Origin: Stentor coeruleus
Taxonomy: Eukaryota > Ciliophora > Heterotrichea > Heterotrichida > Stentoridae
NCBI GenBank assembly: GCA_001970955.1
Contig: MPUH01000137.1
Span: 1 to 64,000, forward strand
Direction of reading: 5' to 3'
DNA: 64,000 nt
The position numbers and the translations under genes were made by a program. Each line of letters starts with the position of its first letter. The stretch's first letter is position 1. The notes under the pieces are model-generated. The model had not been told where the DNA came from. It saw only the letters and a list, made by a program, of their open reading frames with translations, and searched no databases. Shown piece after piece: positions 18,916-29,023 of the stretch.

Positions 18916-21621
18916 CTAAATCAAAGGAAATCGTGTGAGTTCATGTTTTGTGCTCATCCTAGTCGGAGTCTTAGAAATTCTATTTATTTCCGTTTTCGCT
19001 TTATTATTCCCCAAAAACCTCGACGTTACAATTCTCTTACTTATCAATGTTGGAGATGGAGATGATACAATCCATTTATCTGGCTTAAAAATCAAAGATG
19101 TTTCTGATTTCTTCATACCTTCCTTTCCTTCAGTCGAAATATGTTTATTTTTAATAAATCTCAAAAGTACAGCACTATTAAACACCATATCCGAATAATC
19201 ATTTGTTTTATCAGCATTTTCCTTTGACACTTTAAAAAAAACTTTAAGCAAAATTCGTTTCCAATTATCCAAAATGGACATTTTAGTTTTGAATTCTTTA
19301 ATCAAATACATAAATGGGTTGTTTATAGATTTATCACTTTTCGCAGCTTCAAGTAAATTGATTATTTTGTTTTTTTCTATATCAAACTGATCAGTCCCTA
19401 GATATCCTCTTAAATATACTGAAATCTTATCTTTTTCTCCATCAGTAAGCCTTCTATTAATAACTTCTTCCCATAACCTTTGTATTTCGATAAAACTAGT
19501 TTTTTTAAAGCCAAAAAACTGTGACTGGATGTTGAATTCTTTATGATATTCCTCGGTGATATTTTCATCATTTTTATCATCATATTTTTCACTTTTTGTA
19601 TTAAATTTGTTTATTTCATTTATTGGTAAAACTAATCCAGATAACCTTTTTGATATAAGATTCTCAATCATTGAACCAACTTCATGTTTTTTAACAGTGA
19701 TGTTTTCAGTTTTAGGGGGAACTGTTGATTTTTTCATAAGTCCCCTAACAAGCAAAATTGAGTTGTTTAACTCTTTTGGTTCTTTGATTTCTGTGTATTC
19801 AAAACGTTTTTGAGATTTTTCCGTTTGTGTCTGTTGGTCTTTTTTTTCATAAAACTCTTCTTCTAACAATTCTTTTTCTGTATATGCATATTGGCCTTGT
19901 TCATTTACTATAAGAACTTTTTGTTTTATTATATCAGTTTGTGTAGAAATTGCGACTTGAACTTTTGTATCAGTTTGTTGAGATAATTCAACCCATGATC
20001 TTGATAGAAACCCTTCATTAGTTTGATTTTCTTTGTTTATATATTCTATTCTATTTTTATAACTTCGGAATTTAGACATGGATATTGCTTCGTTTTCTAA
20101 ACTGTTTCGTGATTTTACTGGGGATCGTAAGGATTTTGTGAAAAAGGTCAAGTCGTCAGCAAGCGCTTTATTTTTAGCTTTGATTTCTTCTTCAATAGTT
20201 AGGAAGTTTTTTTTTATAATTTCTAAGGAGTTTTCAAAAAATGGGCTTTTGTCAGATTCACGTGTTGTTGGGGTTGTAATATATTTTGGGGATTTATTCG
20301 ATCGAGATTTAGGTGAAACTTTTAGTTTTTCGCTGTATTTGCGTGGGGATTTCTCTAAACGATCTTCCATTAGTATGATTTTATTAAGTTTAGGCCTGGT
20401 TTTAAGAATGTCTAAATGAAAGTCTTCAGTCATTTTATTAAGCTTAGCTTTTACATTCTCATTTTTGATTGTTTGAGATATCACTGAAAGGCTTTCTCTA
20501 AAGTTATCAAGTTTTTTACTGATATTTTCTTGTGAATATGACTCCATAAACGATACACTTTTAAGTTTATCTTCTATTTGATAATATTCTTGATCTGATA
20601 AAAGTCCCAATACTTCTTTTTTTTCTTCTGGTGCAAGTCTGGAGTTTTCTATTAAATTCCCAAAACACCAAGTTAGACTTGATAAATATCTCATAAGTTT
20701 ACTACATTGTTCTTGACTTTCAGTATATTTATTACCTATCATAATGATTTTTATGTTCAATCCTTTTATGATTTTCTCATCAATACGACGATTTTTTTCT
20801 AATATTAAACGTGTTGCAGTTAGGCTTTTTATTATACTACCTGCTGTTAATAAGTCAGATGCTGGTGTAAAATCAATAGCTTGATTTAGAATTTCTTGTT
20901 CTGAATAAAAGTTTTCGAGCTGTTGGGATTTTATGTCTTCGTTGATCATCCCCAATTGGGTTATTTTGTTAATGTAATAAGCAGAGATGTTTTCGATTTG
21001 GTTTTCTAGAGCTTTGATTTTAATACCTGCTTTTTGTTTTATTGCCCGTACCTTGTAATAATATTTATTTTCAAAAGCATTACATCTAGCAGAGTAAATT
21101 TCTACTTCATTCTTAAGAAGTTTTTCAACTTCAGTATGCTTAGTCCAAGTATCTGAACTGTATTCTTCAATTTCCTCATTGGTAGTTATCTGTTTTTTCG
21201 CAATCGACGAAAGAAAAGTTACTAAAGAGGATTCAGTTGTTTTTTCTTGATCACTCTCTTCAATATCAGTTGTAACTATTAAACTAGTATCAAGACTATT
21301 CACAATATTATTTACTGAGCCCAATTTTGATTGTATGTTTTCATAATTATTCATTAGATGTTTAACATCTTTAGATAGCTTTATAAGCCTTGATTCATTA
21401 ACTTTAACAGATATCGAAGAACCCAAAGCAGAATATCGTGACTTTGATATTTCTTTTGCGACTATAGGCTCAAGTCTACACATGCAATCTATAATTATCT
21501 GCTGAACTTTTTTAACTTTCATCATTCTTCTCACAAGCTTGTCTGGAAGCTCTGGCTCTTCGTAAAGACTTCCAATATATGAGACAAAAAATTTTAGTAA
21601 ATCTTTTTGAAATGACTCCAT
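18916..21621 (-). CDS. large coiled-coil protein with TQTD motifs, 901 aa
   Basis: A single uninterrupted frame from ATG at 21621 to TAG at 18916. The N-terminal 350 residues are mainly helical and charged (VEIYSARCNAFENKYYYKVR, GIKIKALENQIENISAYYI). A basic Ser/Pro-rich linker around residues 405-455 is followed by more helix. QQTDTKVQVAISTQTD and DQQTQTEK at about residues 548-600 resemble the TQT-type short motifs known as dynein light chain ligands; several copies close together would suit LC8 binding. The C-terminal 130 residues are again helical, then basic. No enzyme domain is seen. A centrosomal, basal-body or cortical scaffold is the likeliest role, by inference. Confidence 0.72.
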   Translation of the reverse strand: MESFQKDLLKFFVSYIGSLYEEPELPDKLVRRMMKVKKVQQIIIDCMCRLEPIVAKEISKSRYSALGSSISVKVNESRLIKLSKDVKHLMNNYENIQSKLGSVNNIVNSLDTSLIVTTDIEESDQEKTTESSLVTFLSSIAKKQITTNEEIEEYSSDTWTKHTEVEKLLKNEVEIYSARCNAFENKYYYKVRAIKQKAGIKIKALENQIENISAYYINKITQLGMINEDIKSQQLENFYSEQEILNQAIDFTPASDLLTAGSIIKSLTATRLILEKNRRIDEKIIKGLNIKIIMIGNKYTESQEQCSKLMRYLSSLTWCFGNLIENSRLAPEEKKEVLGLLSDQEYYQIEDKLKSVSFMESYSQENISKKLDNFRESLSVISQTIKNENVKAKLNKMTEDFHLDILKTRPKLNKIILMEDRLEKSPRKYSEKLKVSPKSRSNKSPKYITTPTTRESDKSPFFENSLEIIKKNFLTIEEEIKAKNKALADDLTFFTKSLRSPVKSRNSLENEAISMSKFRSYKNRIEYINKENQTNEGFLSRSWVELSQQTDTKVQVAISTQTDIIKQKVLIVNEQGQYAYTEKELLEEEFYEKKDQQTQTEKSQKRFEYTEIKEPKELNNSILLVRGLMKKSTVPPKTENITVKKHEVGSMIENLISKRLSGLVLPINEINKFNTKSEKYDDKNDENITEEYHKEFNIQSQFFGFKKTSFIEIQRLWEEVINRRLTDGEKDKISVYLRGYLGTDQFDIEKNKIINLLEAAKSDKSINNPFMYLIKEFKTKMSILDNWKRILLKVFFKVSKENADKTNDYSDMVFNSAVLLRFIKNKHISTEGKEGMKKSETSLIFKPDKWIVSSPSPTLISKRIVTSRFLGNNKAKTEINRISKTPTRMSTKHELTRFPLI

Positions 21622-22149
21622 TAATTGATTATAAAGAACAGGCAGGTCGGGTATGTAATTATTAACTGATTTACAGTATTTATTATATCCTGCTGATCTT
21701 TTATTTAATAATCCAAAGTATTTTTATTTTAGAATTTTTTCTCTTTGAATCATTAACTTTTATTTATGAAGTTATTTTTTAACAGCAGTTCAAGAAAAGC
21801 TTTTGAATATAATATCTCTATTTTCCTTCACTTGCTATATCATAATCCTCTATAATTTAATTTCCCCTAAATTATTTTATATTCAAATTAAATCTAATTA
21901 CCTTTTTACAAATTTTATTCATTGATTCCTAATTATTTGAAGTTCTTACATAATTTCTATAATATTTAACTAAATCTTTATATATAAAAGGAAATAAACT
22001 TAATATACTCTTTATATCTAATATTAATCATATTTCCTTAAAATTTATAAAAACTACCCTTTTCTTAAAAAACAAAACATAACTTCTATTATCCCCAAAT
22101 CAATACTAACTTAATTTTACTATATTTTTTAATTACTTATTCATATAAA
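21622..22149. other. intergenic stretch
   Basis: Between two minus-strand genes. Nothing beyond AT-rich sequence; the right side is C over G on the + strand, as expected for the 3' flank of a minus-strand gene. Confidence 0.5.
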
Positions 22150-23142
22150 CTAATGAATATTTTTTATATCAAAAACCACTTCGCTTCTAGACCTACAATG
22201 TTCTCCTTTCAAAGGGTTGGTCAATAATATTTTATTCGTTTTCATAGTCTCTGATATTTGTTTATGTAGCCTCGCTAATCTTTCACTTTGTAAATTAACG
22301 TTTTTAAGCAAAATATCGCTTTCTTGGGAGTTATCAAAAATGACTTCATTTTCAGTAAAAAACTCTTCATTTGCAATGAATTTAATTGGCGATACTTTTT
22401 GGAAGTCAGAAATCAGGGAAGTTGTCCTTGTTTGAGTATACTGATGATGTTGTTCTGGTTGATTTAAAAGTATATCGCATAAAAATTGTAAAGTATTTAA
22501 GAATGGCCCTTCAAGTTCATGGATTTTTATACTATGCAGATAATATTGAGTAGAATGGATTCTTTCTTCAAATATTGGTTTAAGTTTCTGATTAGCTTTG
22601 ATTGTTTTAACAAAAAACCTTGAGTATTTTATGAGCTTTTTCGGCTCATATTCTGGCATACTCCAACGTTTTTTAAACTCATTCTATATTATCGTCACTG
22701 TTAATATAATATACTCGTCTATAGCAGCTTGTAATGAATTACTTAAACTTTTATTCATCATTAATACTTGGTTTCTATATAAAAATTACTTTTCATCTTC
22801 GTTGCTTTCTAATACTTCCCTTAAACCTTTAAGCTTTTCTTCTAACGTAACAATTTTCCTTTTTTTTTCTTCAAGTTCCTGCTGGCATCTCTGATATTTT
22901 TCATTGAGCTTTGTGTAGTTTTGTGATAGGTTTGACAGTTGCATTTTTAATTGTACAATAAAAGGGTCTTGTAAAGTTTTCTCACTAATGCTTTCAAATT
23001 TCGGGGTGAAATTTTCACTTAAAATCGAAGATTCTTGTGAGCTAACTTTTTCAACCATACAATCAGTAAGTCCAGCAAGGGTTAGGAAATTTTTCCTCTC
23101 ATAATCTGATTCCCATTTTTCACTCATCGTAAAAATTATCAA
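22150..23142 (-). CDS. coiled-coil protein, three exons; paralogue of the 26.4-kb gene
   Basis: Exons 23142-22790, 22774-22699 and 22683-22150 join across two 15-nt introns to give about 320 residues. A better start may be the second ATG at 23127 (MSEKWESDYERK). Residues about 65-130 form a coiled coil (KYQRCQQELEEKKRKIVTLE). The C-terminal half has a helical domain with LNTLQFLCDILLNQ, which aligns with LLALLQFLCELSES in the paralogue, followed by a final helix NLQSERLARLHKQISETM. The first intron lies in the same Glu-Lys-Asn codon context and phase as the paralogue's only intron. Function unknown. It is divergent from RPN13 with 27 bp between ATGs. Confidence 0.75.
22684..22698 (-). other. 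15-nt intron 2 of the 22-kb coiled-coil gene
   Basis: On the minus strand GTGACGATAATATAG, the only intron here starting GTGA rather than GTAA. Removal joins ...EYIILT to NEFKKRWSMPEYE in frame. Confidence 0.75.
22775..22789 (-). other. 15-nt intron 1 of the 22-kb coiled-coil gene
   Basis: On the minus strand GTAATTTTTATATAG. Removal joins ...ESNEDEK to NQVLMMNKS; the intron splits the Lys codon after its second base, exactly as in the paralogue at 26691. Confidence 0.85.
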
Positions 23143-23169
23143 ACCATTTAACTCTTATTCATAAACCTA

Positions 23170-23883
23170 ATGAATATCAAGCTTGAATTTAAAGCAGGAA
23201 AAATGATATCAGAAAACAATAAAGTCCGCCCTGACCTACGTAAAGGAAAGATTCAAATAGTAGCTGATGAGTCTGAAATTTCTCATTTTCAATGGGTAGA
23301 AACTAATGGTAAGATAGAAGATGACTATATCATTTTTCCTGGAGAGTTTAAGTTTTCAAAAGTAGTGCAGACTAAGTCAAGAGTTTATTTGCTTGAGTTT
23401 GGTGATGATAAATTTTTTTACTGGCTGCAGGAACCTAATGCTAATCTAGACAAGGAACTTTGTGAAAAAGTCAATAAAATTATAGGCAACGAACCAAAAC
23501 ATGAAGAAAAAAAAATCGACACTTCCGCTCTGGCACGTGTGCTTGAAAGCCTGGCAAAACCTCAACTAATCCCTGACCTTGATGATATCCTAACTCCAGA
23601 AATCTTAAAAAATCTTATTGACAGTCTATCTAAATACCCTGAATTACTTGATTTACTTCCAGAAGAACAAAAATCTATGGATTTTCTTAGAGATAATTTA
23701 ATCTCAGCTCAATTACAACAAGCTCTTCAAGTTTTATCAGGGGCAATACGTAGCCCAGGTGGTCCAGCCATATTTAGTTCCCTAGGCCTTCAAGGTTTTG
23801 ACTCAGGGAACTCTAGTGACCCTCTTGAGCGCCTTTTACGGGCAATTCAATCTAAGTCTGATATAAGAAAAAGTAGGAAATAA
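23170..23883 (+). CDS. ADRM1: proteasomal ubiquitin receptor RPN13/ADRM1, 237 aa
   Basis: Residues 1-110 form a Pru domain: LEFKAGKM, RPDLRKGKIQIVADESE, EDDYIIFPGEFKFSKV, VYLLEFGDDKFFYWLQEPN and CEKVNKIIGN follow the RPN13 pattern in order. Residues about 125-225 match the C-terminal DEUBAD domain that binds the deubiquitinase UCH37 (LDDILTPEILKNLIDSL, LQQALQVLSGAI). RPN13 sits on the 19S proteasome particle, docks ubiquitin chains through Pru loops and activates UCH37. Human ADRM1 has about 407 residues; this one is short because the linker between domains is only about 15 residues. No intron. The start is fixed by the Pru domain beginning at once. Confidence 0.95.
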   Translation: MNIKLEFKAGKMISENNKVRPDLRKGKIQIVADESEISHFQWVETNGKIEDDYIIFPGEFKFSKVVQTKSRVYLLEFGDDKFFYWLQEPNANLDKELCEKVNKIIGNEPKHEEKKIDTSALARVLESLAKPQLIPDLDDILTPEILKNLIDSLSKYPELLDLLPEEQKSMDFLRDNLISAQLQQALQVLSGAIRSPGGPAIFSSLGLQGFDSGNSSDPLERLLRAIQSKSDIRKSRK

Positions 23884-25272
23884 TAAAAACATCTATTTTT
23901 TAAACCAAAACTAAAATTTAAGCCATTTTTAGCATTATTTCAGTAAACTTTCTAATGTCAATAAGTTTATCAATATTTGTATCAATTTATAAGTTAATCT
24001 GTAGATATTGTCCTACTGTTATCAGGATCAAAAACTTTAAATAATGACTCAAGCTTTTCTCTAGATGAATGTTTGAGTCTTTCATAGTTGCTAAGATAGA
24101 CTTGCTATAATCAATTTCCCTAGATTTATTGACATCAACTTGGGTAATGATTTTTTAAATTTTATTCTTAATATCATTATAAGCATCTGTATGTATGTGT
24201 TTCTTAGGCTCAATAGTAAATTATATATGTTTTTTATGTTAAAAATCCTTATAAAATTATTTAACATTTTTTGATGTAATACATTGTTTTCTGATATCAT
24301 ATTTATCATCCTTAGACTGTATTTTAAAAATATTTATCATTACTACTATCAAAATATATTTTAACTGCATCAAAAATATGATTTTCAATACTTTTAAATT
24401 TCCAAAAATACTCATCATAACATTATTTTCCTTTAAATACACTTCTTAAAATACCATAAAAATATTTTTAATAAATTCATACAAGCAGCTCCTCTAATCT
24501 TTTCTACAAATAAAAAAACTTTATCTAAAAAATTCACTACAAAAAAATTGAAACTAGAATTTTCAAAGATAAAAATATTATGGAAAAATAATAAAGTTCA
24601 ACAAAAAATCTAAAATCACTCTGAAACCTAAGTTCAAAATCCACAACATATTTTCCTATCTTCCCTTATGTTATCATAATAAATCTTTCATATTTTCATC
24701 TCTTATCAAATCAAACTACCTTAATTCATATAATCAAAAAACTCTTAATCAAAATTTCAAGTCAAATCAAAAATATTTTTCAACAACCACAACCCAATCT
24801 TTTAATTTCACTTTATCTTTACCTAAAATCTTAGAAAAATCTATATTTTTAGTATTAAAGTTAATTTCTGACAGCTTAGTCTAAATATTTTTACACCCAT
24901 CATAAACTCAAAAGCTAGTTTATTATCAAAAATCATTCATATACTTAATTTAACTAGCATTCTAATAATATTAAAGCATCTGCATCTACCTTCAAGAAAA
25001 AGTTAATAGTTTTTTAATATAAAAAGTCAATCTTATAATAATTATACCAATATGTCATATTATCAAAATAATTTTACAAACTGCCCCTTAAAGTCAAGCT
25101 AATCCTAAAATTTTACCTTTTCAACTCTATCCCAAGACTTATCCCCTAGTCTATATTAAAAGTAAAACAAAAAGTATACTTTATCAAATCATAATAGCTA
25201 TAATTAAATCATATAAAATAAAGACATTACTATAAGATCTGGATCATTTCCAACCAAAAAATAAAAAATAAA
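23884..25272. other. long intergenic region with an EF-hand remnant
   Basis: Holds the decayed EF-hand gene listed separately (about 23950-24310). From 24480 to 25272 the + strand is strongly C over G and contains no frame of coding character, as usual before a plus-strand gene. Confidence 0.5.
23950..24310 (-). pseudogene. decayed EF-hand gene, probably calmodulin-like tail of a CDPK
   Basis: Reading the minus strand, fragments in nearby frames give TQVDVNKSREIDYSKSILAT and YERLKHSSREKLESLFKVFD then PDNSRTISTD. The first is an EF-hand loop with Asp-x-Asn-x-Ser-x-Glu and the IDYSK exit helix. The second is the next EF-hand, with the AF/LFKVFD entering helix. Spacing between them is as in calcium-dependent protein kinases. 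Stops and at least two frameshifts separate the pieces, so it cannot be translated as it stands and no set of 15-nt introns repairs it. No kinase domain is found upstream in the remaining gap. The CDPK assignment is inference from loop order; a free calmodulin-like protein is also possible. Confidence 0.55.
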
Positions 25273-26103
25273 ATGGGATGTGCAAACATTGTAAGACCTT
25301 TAGAAAAAAAACACTCAGTCGAAATTGCGAGGAGAATCATACCGAAAATAGTCAGAAGTGAGACTTTAGGGTCGAACCATACAAATAATGGGTCTTATTC
25401 TCGATTGAATTCAGGACAAAATCAAACATGTTTAAATATCAAAATCCTACCTCAGAGCCACAAAATTATTTCTAATAACTTAAACTTATCAGGAACACAG
25501 CTTTATATGGCTAGCTTTGAATATGTACCAGATTTTAATTATATAAGAGAAACCTATGCAAATTTTTCAGCGGCTCTTAGTTACTTTCGTAATTTGGTTC
25601 ATGAAACGTGCTTTAAGAATTTTATCATCACAGATGGAATTTTTATAATGCTCGTATCTCTTAAAGCTAACCCAAGCTGTAATATTATATACCTCTCCAA
25701 GCCTCCATATATAGAAATTGAAGGTACTCTCCACGAGGAATCTATGAATATATTCTCTTCATGGAAAAATCTTATGCAAGCAGTAGAAACAATCCTTAGA
25801 AATAACGAAGCCAAACTTAGCAAATGCGCTAAAAGACTAGAAATATTTTCATCTCTCCTCAAAGACAACTCAGAATTCTCACTCCGGCCTGGGAGAATTG
25901 AAAAAGCTATACACCTTTGCAATTTAGCAATAGAAGTTTCGCAAAGTTTAGTTGTCCAAGCATATGACATAAAACAAATTAACCATGATTTCTTTGCTTC
26001 GATTAAGAGGAAGAAAAAAGATATTGAAAAACAAGCAAACAAAGCTATTGAGCAAGGGATATTCTCAGGTGAGAGGATTGTTCATAGTATTTTTGCTAAC
26101 TAA
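25273..26103 (+). CDS. hypothetical MGC-starting protein, 276 aa
   Basis: Begins MGCANIVRPLEKKHS: Gly2-Cys3 is a common double-acylation signal (myristate plus palmitate), so membrane attachment is likely. The first 75 residues look disordered and basic. Residues about 85-270 appear folded and helical (NYIRETYANFSAALSYFRNL, then WKNLMQAVETILRNNEAKL and CNLAIEVSQSLVVQAYDIKQ). A hydrophobic strand-like part at about 115-145 (FIITDGIFIMLVSLKANPSC) sits between. I do not recognise the family. The N-terminal signal supports the chosen start. Two further genes nearby, at 5.3 and 27.4 kb, begin with comparable Gly-Cys signals. Confidence 0.7.
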   Translation: MGCANIVRPLEKKHSVEIARRIIPKIVRSETLGSNHTNNGSYSRLNSGQNQTCLNIKILPQSHKIISNNLNLSGTQLYMASFEYVPDFNYIRETYANFSAALSYFRNLVHETCFKNFIITDGIFIMLVSLKANPSCNIIYLSKPPYIEIEGTLHEESMNIFSSWKNLMQAVETILRNNEAKLSKCAKRLEIFSSLLKDNSEFSLRPGRIEKAIHLCNLAIEVSQSLVVQAYDIKQINHDFFASIKRKKKDIEKQANKAIEQGIFSGERIVHSIFAN

Positions 26104-26364
26104 ATAATAAACTCATATGATAAACAAACTATTCTTTTTCCTATTAAAAACCCAAATAGCATCATTTTTTATGTAATCAAATTTGAATTTCACCTTTCTA
26201 GCCTTTCTAAAACCTATGAATTTTCTTATCTTTTCCTTCAGCAATTTATAAAATTAATAGAAATTTAACTGTTTTTATATACACTTATAAGTAAAATCCT
26301 AATAAAATAGCTTGAAAAATCCTTCACTGAAATTATTACTAGTAATTGAAAGTAGAAGTTAAAA

Positions 26365-27300
26365 ATGTCAGGTAGAAGGCTACAACTGAATTTACCAAAA
26401 ATAGAAACTAGATCTCCTACATGCCTAAGCGCAGAACGAACAGACCAGTTTGTCGAGTCATCATTTTCAAGCGAATTATCACCTATAAGAGACCCATCGC
26501 AGCCAAAAAGTTTAAATTCTCCTAAATCAATGCCTTCTATAGAAAAACTTCGTGAAGTCCTTGCTAAAACTTCTGAAAAACTCAGTGTTTATGTACCAAA
26601 GCCTGAGCCTAGCACTTCAACCGACAATATACTAAAATTAAAAGAAATTGCTGGGCTAAAAAAACAGATTCGGAAACTTGAAAGCGAAAAGTAAGTCATA
26701 ATTAGAAACGAATTAAAAGAAATAAACAAAAGACTATTAGAAGATAAAAAAAACTATAAAGAGCCAACTTTGGATAGCGATATTAGTTCAATCAAAGTGT
26801 TGAAGTTTTCCAACATATTTTTCGGGAAACTGAAAGAAAATCCTAAATGGAATCGTATGCTTATGAATATTATCAACTCTGAGAATGAGTTTTTCGCCCA
26901 AATCAAAAGCGAGAATTATAAACAGTCTTTATTGGCCCTTTTGCAGTTTCTATGTGAATTGTCTGAGTCAATAAACGCATTTTCTCCTGATATGTCTGGA
27001 AATAGTATACCATTTGGAGAGAATAGTGTTTCTGAAAGACAAAAAGCTGGACGGAGTTATTCGAGTATGGGTGATGATGATTACTGTAAGCTTATTGAAG
27101 AAAGTGATAATTTAGCTAAGACTATTGCAAGCCAAAAAGCTAAAATAGCTAAAATATGTGATAAAGTCAAAGAGTCTATGGGCCGATCACATATTAACTT
27201 TGAGTCACCTTTGGTAACTAGACCATCAAGTTCTTTGATTCGTTGCGAAAGACCTTATTCAACATCTCCAAATTTGTTTTCAAGGCCGATTGTTGAGTAA
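26365..27300 (+). CDS. coiled-coil protein, 306 aa, two exons; paralogue of the 22-kb gene
   Basis: Exons 26365-26690 and 26706-27300 join across a 15-nt intron. The N-terminal 70 residues are Ser/Pro-rich. A short coiled coil follows (LKEIAGLKKQIRKLESEKNE). The helical core IKVLKFSNIFFGKLKENPKW and LLALLQFLCELSES parallels LIKYSRFFVKTIKANQKL and LNTLQFLCDILLNQ of the 22-kb gene, and both end with a helix of similar spacing before a Ser-rich tail. The intron interrupts the same Lys codon in Glu-Lys-Asn in both. The two copies point in opposite directions around RPN13. Function unknown. Confidence 0.75.
26691..26705 (+). other. 15-nt intron in the 26-kb coiled-coil gene
   Basis: GTAAGTCATAATTAG. 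Removal joins ...RKLESEK to NELKEINKRLLED, continuing the coiled coil; retention ends the protein at once. Confidence 0.9.
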
Positions 27301-27380
27301 AAAAACTGAGTATTAGGTTAATATTAAAAATAACAAAGCAAAAAAGTTTTTAATAGAAAAAATATTTTATAATTTTTACA

Positions 27381-28091
27381 ATGGGTTGTGTAGAAACTAG
27401 GAACTCATCAGAAGAAATCGCTGTGTTAGTCGCTGAGAATGCTTTAAATTTTCATTTGCAACAAGCTACAAGGGTTGATTCGATTATAAGAAAATATTCT
27501 CCTAATGGGAAAACAAACTCAGCTCAGTTGGGAAGAATCGCAGATATATTGGGTATAGTAATATACAGTAACCCTCCAAACACGAAAATAGATGACTTTT
27601 TTAGGAAAATCATCAGTAATCAAGAGTTTTACGATATGAAAGACCTGCTTGTTATTGGAATATTACTATCACAAGGAGATCCAGTAGTTAAAGCTGGATT
27701 GATATACCAGATTTTTGATGAAGAGCTTACGAGTAGAATACCAATTAGTAAGATAAAAGGAGAGGTTTTAAGCAAAATTATTGAACATAGTTGTTCGAAT
27801 TTGCCATTACTTGTCACTCAAGGCCAGTCAATAGTGACGAACACGATTAAGAATTTAAAGTATATCAACGATATGAACCAAGCTAAAGATATGTGTATAA
27901 AGTATATTGGTGATAAACTTGCTGAGAATGGTAACAATGTCACTGAAGCTACTTTTGTTGAGGTTTTTAGTTCATTTAATCAGGGATCATTAACAAGTTC
28001 TTCTGGTTGGCGGAAGTATTTAATTGATACTTTTGTTGCTAACCCTCCAAGGAAGACTTTTATTAATCCTTATAAAAAGTCCAATAAGTAA
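27381..28091 (+). CDS. MGC-starting protein, possibly degenerate EF-hand type, 236 aa
   Basis: Begins MGCVETRNSSEE, a likely myristoyl/palmitoyl anchor. The rest is helical. LLVIGILLSQGDPVVKAGLIYQIFDEELTS at about residues 90-120 recalls the EF-hand core of calcineurin B or NCS proteins (entering helix then F-D-x), but the calcium ligands are not conserved, so calcium binding is doubtful. The C-terminal TSSSGWRKYLIDTF may be another helix of the same fold. Identification is weak; a wholly new helical family is equally possible. The start lies 80 bp after the stop of the upstream gene on the same strand, which is close but not operon-like. Confidence 0.65.
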   Translation: MGCVETRNSSEEIAVLVAENALNFHLQQATRVDSIIRKYSPNGKTNSAQLGRIADILGIVIYSNPPNTKIDDFFRKIISNQEFYDMKDLLVIGILLSQGDPVVKAGLIYQIFDEELTSRIPISKIKGEVLSKIIEHSCSNLPLLVTQGQSIVTNTIKNLKYINDMNQAKDMCIKYIGDKLAENGNNVTEATFVEVFSSFNQGSLTSSSGWRKYLIDTFVANPPRKTFINPYKKSNK

Positions 28092-28375
28092 GATTAATTT
28101 ATGAGAGTTAAAAACCTTATTCTATTACAAAAATCTTTCCCTATCATTATCTTTTACTATAAACATATTCCATCCCGATCAATTTAAAAAATCTCTAGCT
28201 AAAATCTTAATCAAAATAAAAATCAGACAAAATGATTAATTCCTATACCTTTATAAAAACATCCTAACTATATCATCATTACATAAGGCTAAATCCTATT
28301 GCCATATATAAAGCCTTTCTCATCCAAAACACCTAAAATCTTCAAGATAATTTCATAATAAATCTGTATAAAAAA

Positions 28376-29023
28376 ATGCTCAAAAGGATTTTCTTATACA
28401 GACATGGTGAACGTTCTGATCTTGCCCCTCTATCTCGACGTATTCCTCATGATATAATCCATGATCCACCTCTAACCACTACAGGTCATCTTCAAGCTGA
28501 AGCAGCTGCAGTTTATCTTCAATCACAATTACCATCAAATATTACAATTCGTTTAGTTAGTTCTCCAATGATTCGATGTATACAAACATTAGAAAAATTA
28601 GCATATAAACTTAACCTCCCAATACATTTACAAGAAGGTTTCGGAGAATCATTTCAAGAAGATTTTGGTTCACCTTTATCATCAATTTATATTAGGAATA
28701 ATAAACAAGCATTTCCTATATTAACTGAAATATATGAAGAAGAACATGTACTTAGGCCTGAAAATATTGAAACATTAGAACAGGTACCTATAAGGATGAG
28801 AAATGTTATAGAAAAATATTTACCGAAAATTGAGGAAGATGTGCTTGTGGTATGTACTCATTTGTATCCAATTTGGGGGATGATTAAAGCACTTGGGGAT
28901 AATTTTGATAGTGAAAATTGTGATTTTACACAGATTGCAGAATTTGAGTATGGTGAAGGTGGGTGTAGGTTGGTTAGACAGGGAATTAGTGAGTTTTTGA
29001 AGAATGTTCCGAAGGAAGATTAA
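28376..29023 (+). CDS. histidine phosphatase (phosphoglycerate-mutase-like), 215 aa
   Basis: The catalytic motif FLYRHGERSD sits at residues 6-15, with His10 as the expected phospho-acceptor and Arg9 beside it. Arg67 in SSPMIRCIQTL and His162 in VVCTHLYPIWGM complete the phosphate pocket; Glu87 or a neighbour may be the proton donor. The RHGER form, with HDPPLTTTGHLQA following, is typical of the TULA/UBASH3 and SixA-like branch rather than glycolytic mutase. Length suits a single-domain enzyme. The substrate cannot be told; protein tyrosine phosphate or small phospho-metabolites are both known in this branch. All key residues are present, so it should be active. Confidence 0.9.
   Translation: MLKRIFLYRHGERSDLAPLSRRIPHDIIHDPPLTTTGHLQAEAAAVYLQSQLPSNITIRLVSSPMIRCIQTLEKLAYKLNLPIHLQEGFGESFQEDFGSPLSSIYIRNNKQAFPILTEIYEEEHVLRPENIETLEQVPIRMRNVIEKYLPKIEEDVLVVCTHLYPIWGMIKALGDNFDSENCDFTQIAEFEYGEGGCRLVRQGISEFLKNVPKED

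Noticed and set aside
24257-24442. Minus-strand frames of 61-72 aa near the EF-hand remnant
   Set aside because: They are low-complexity fragments; the EF-hand signal lies in other frames of the same stretch.
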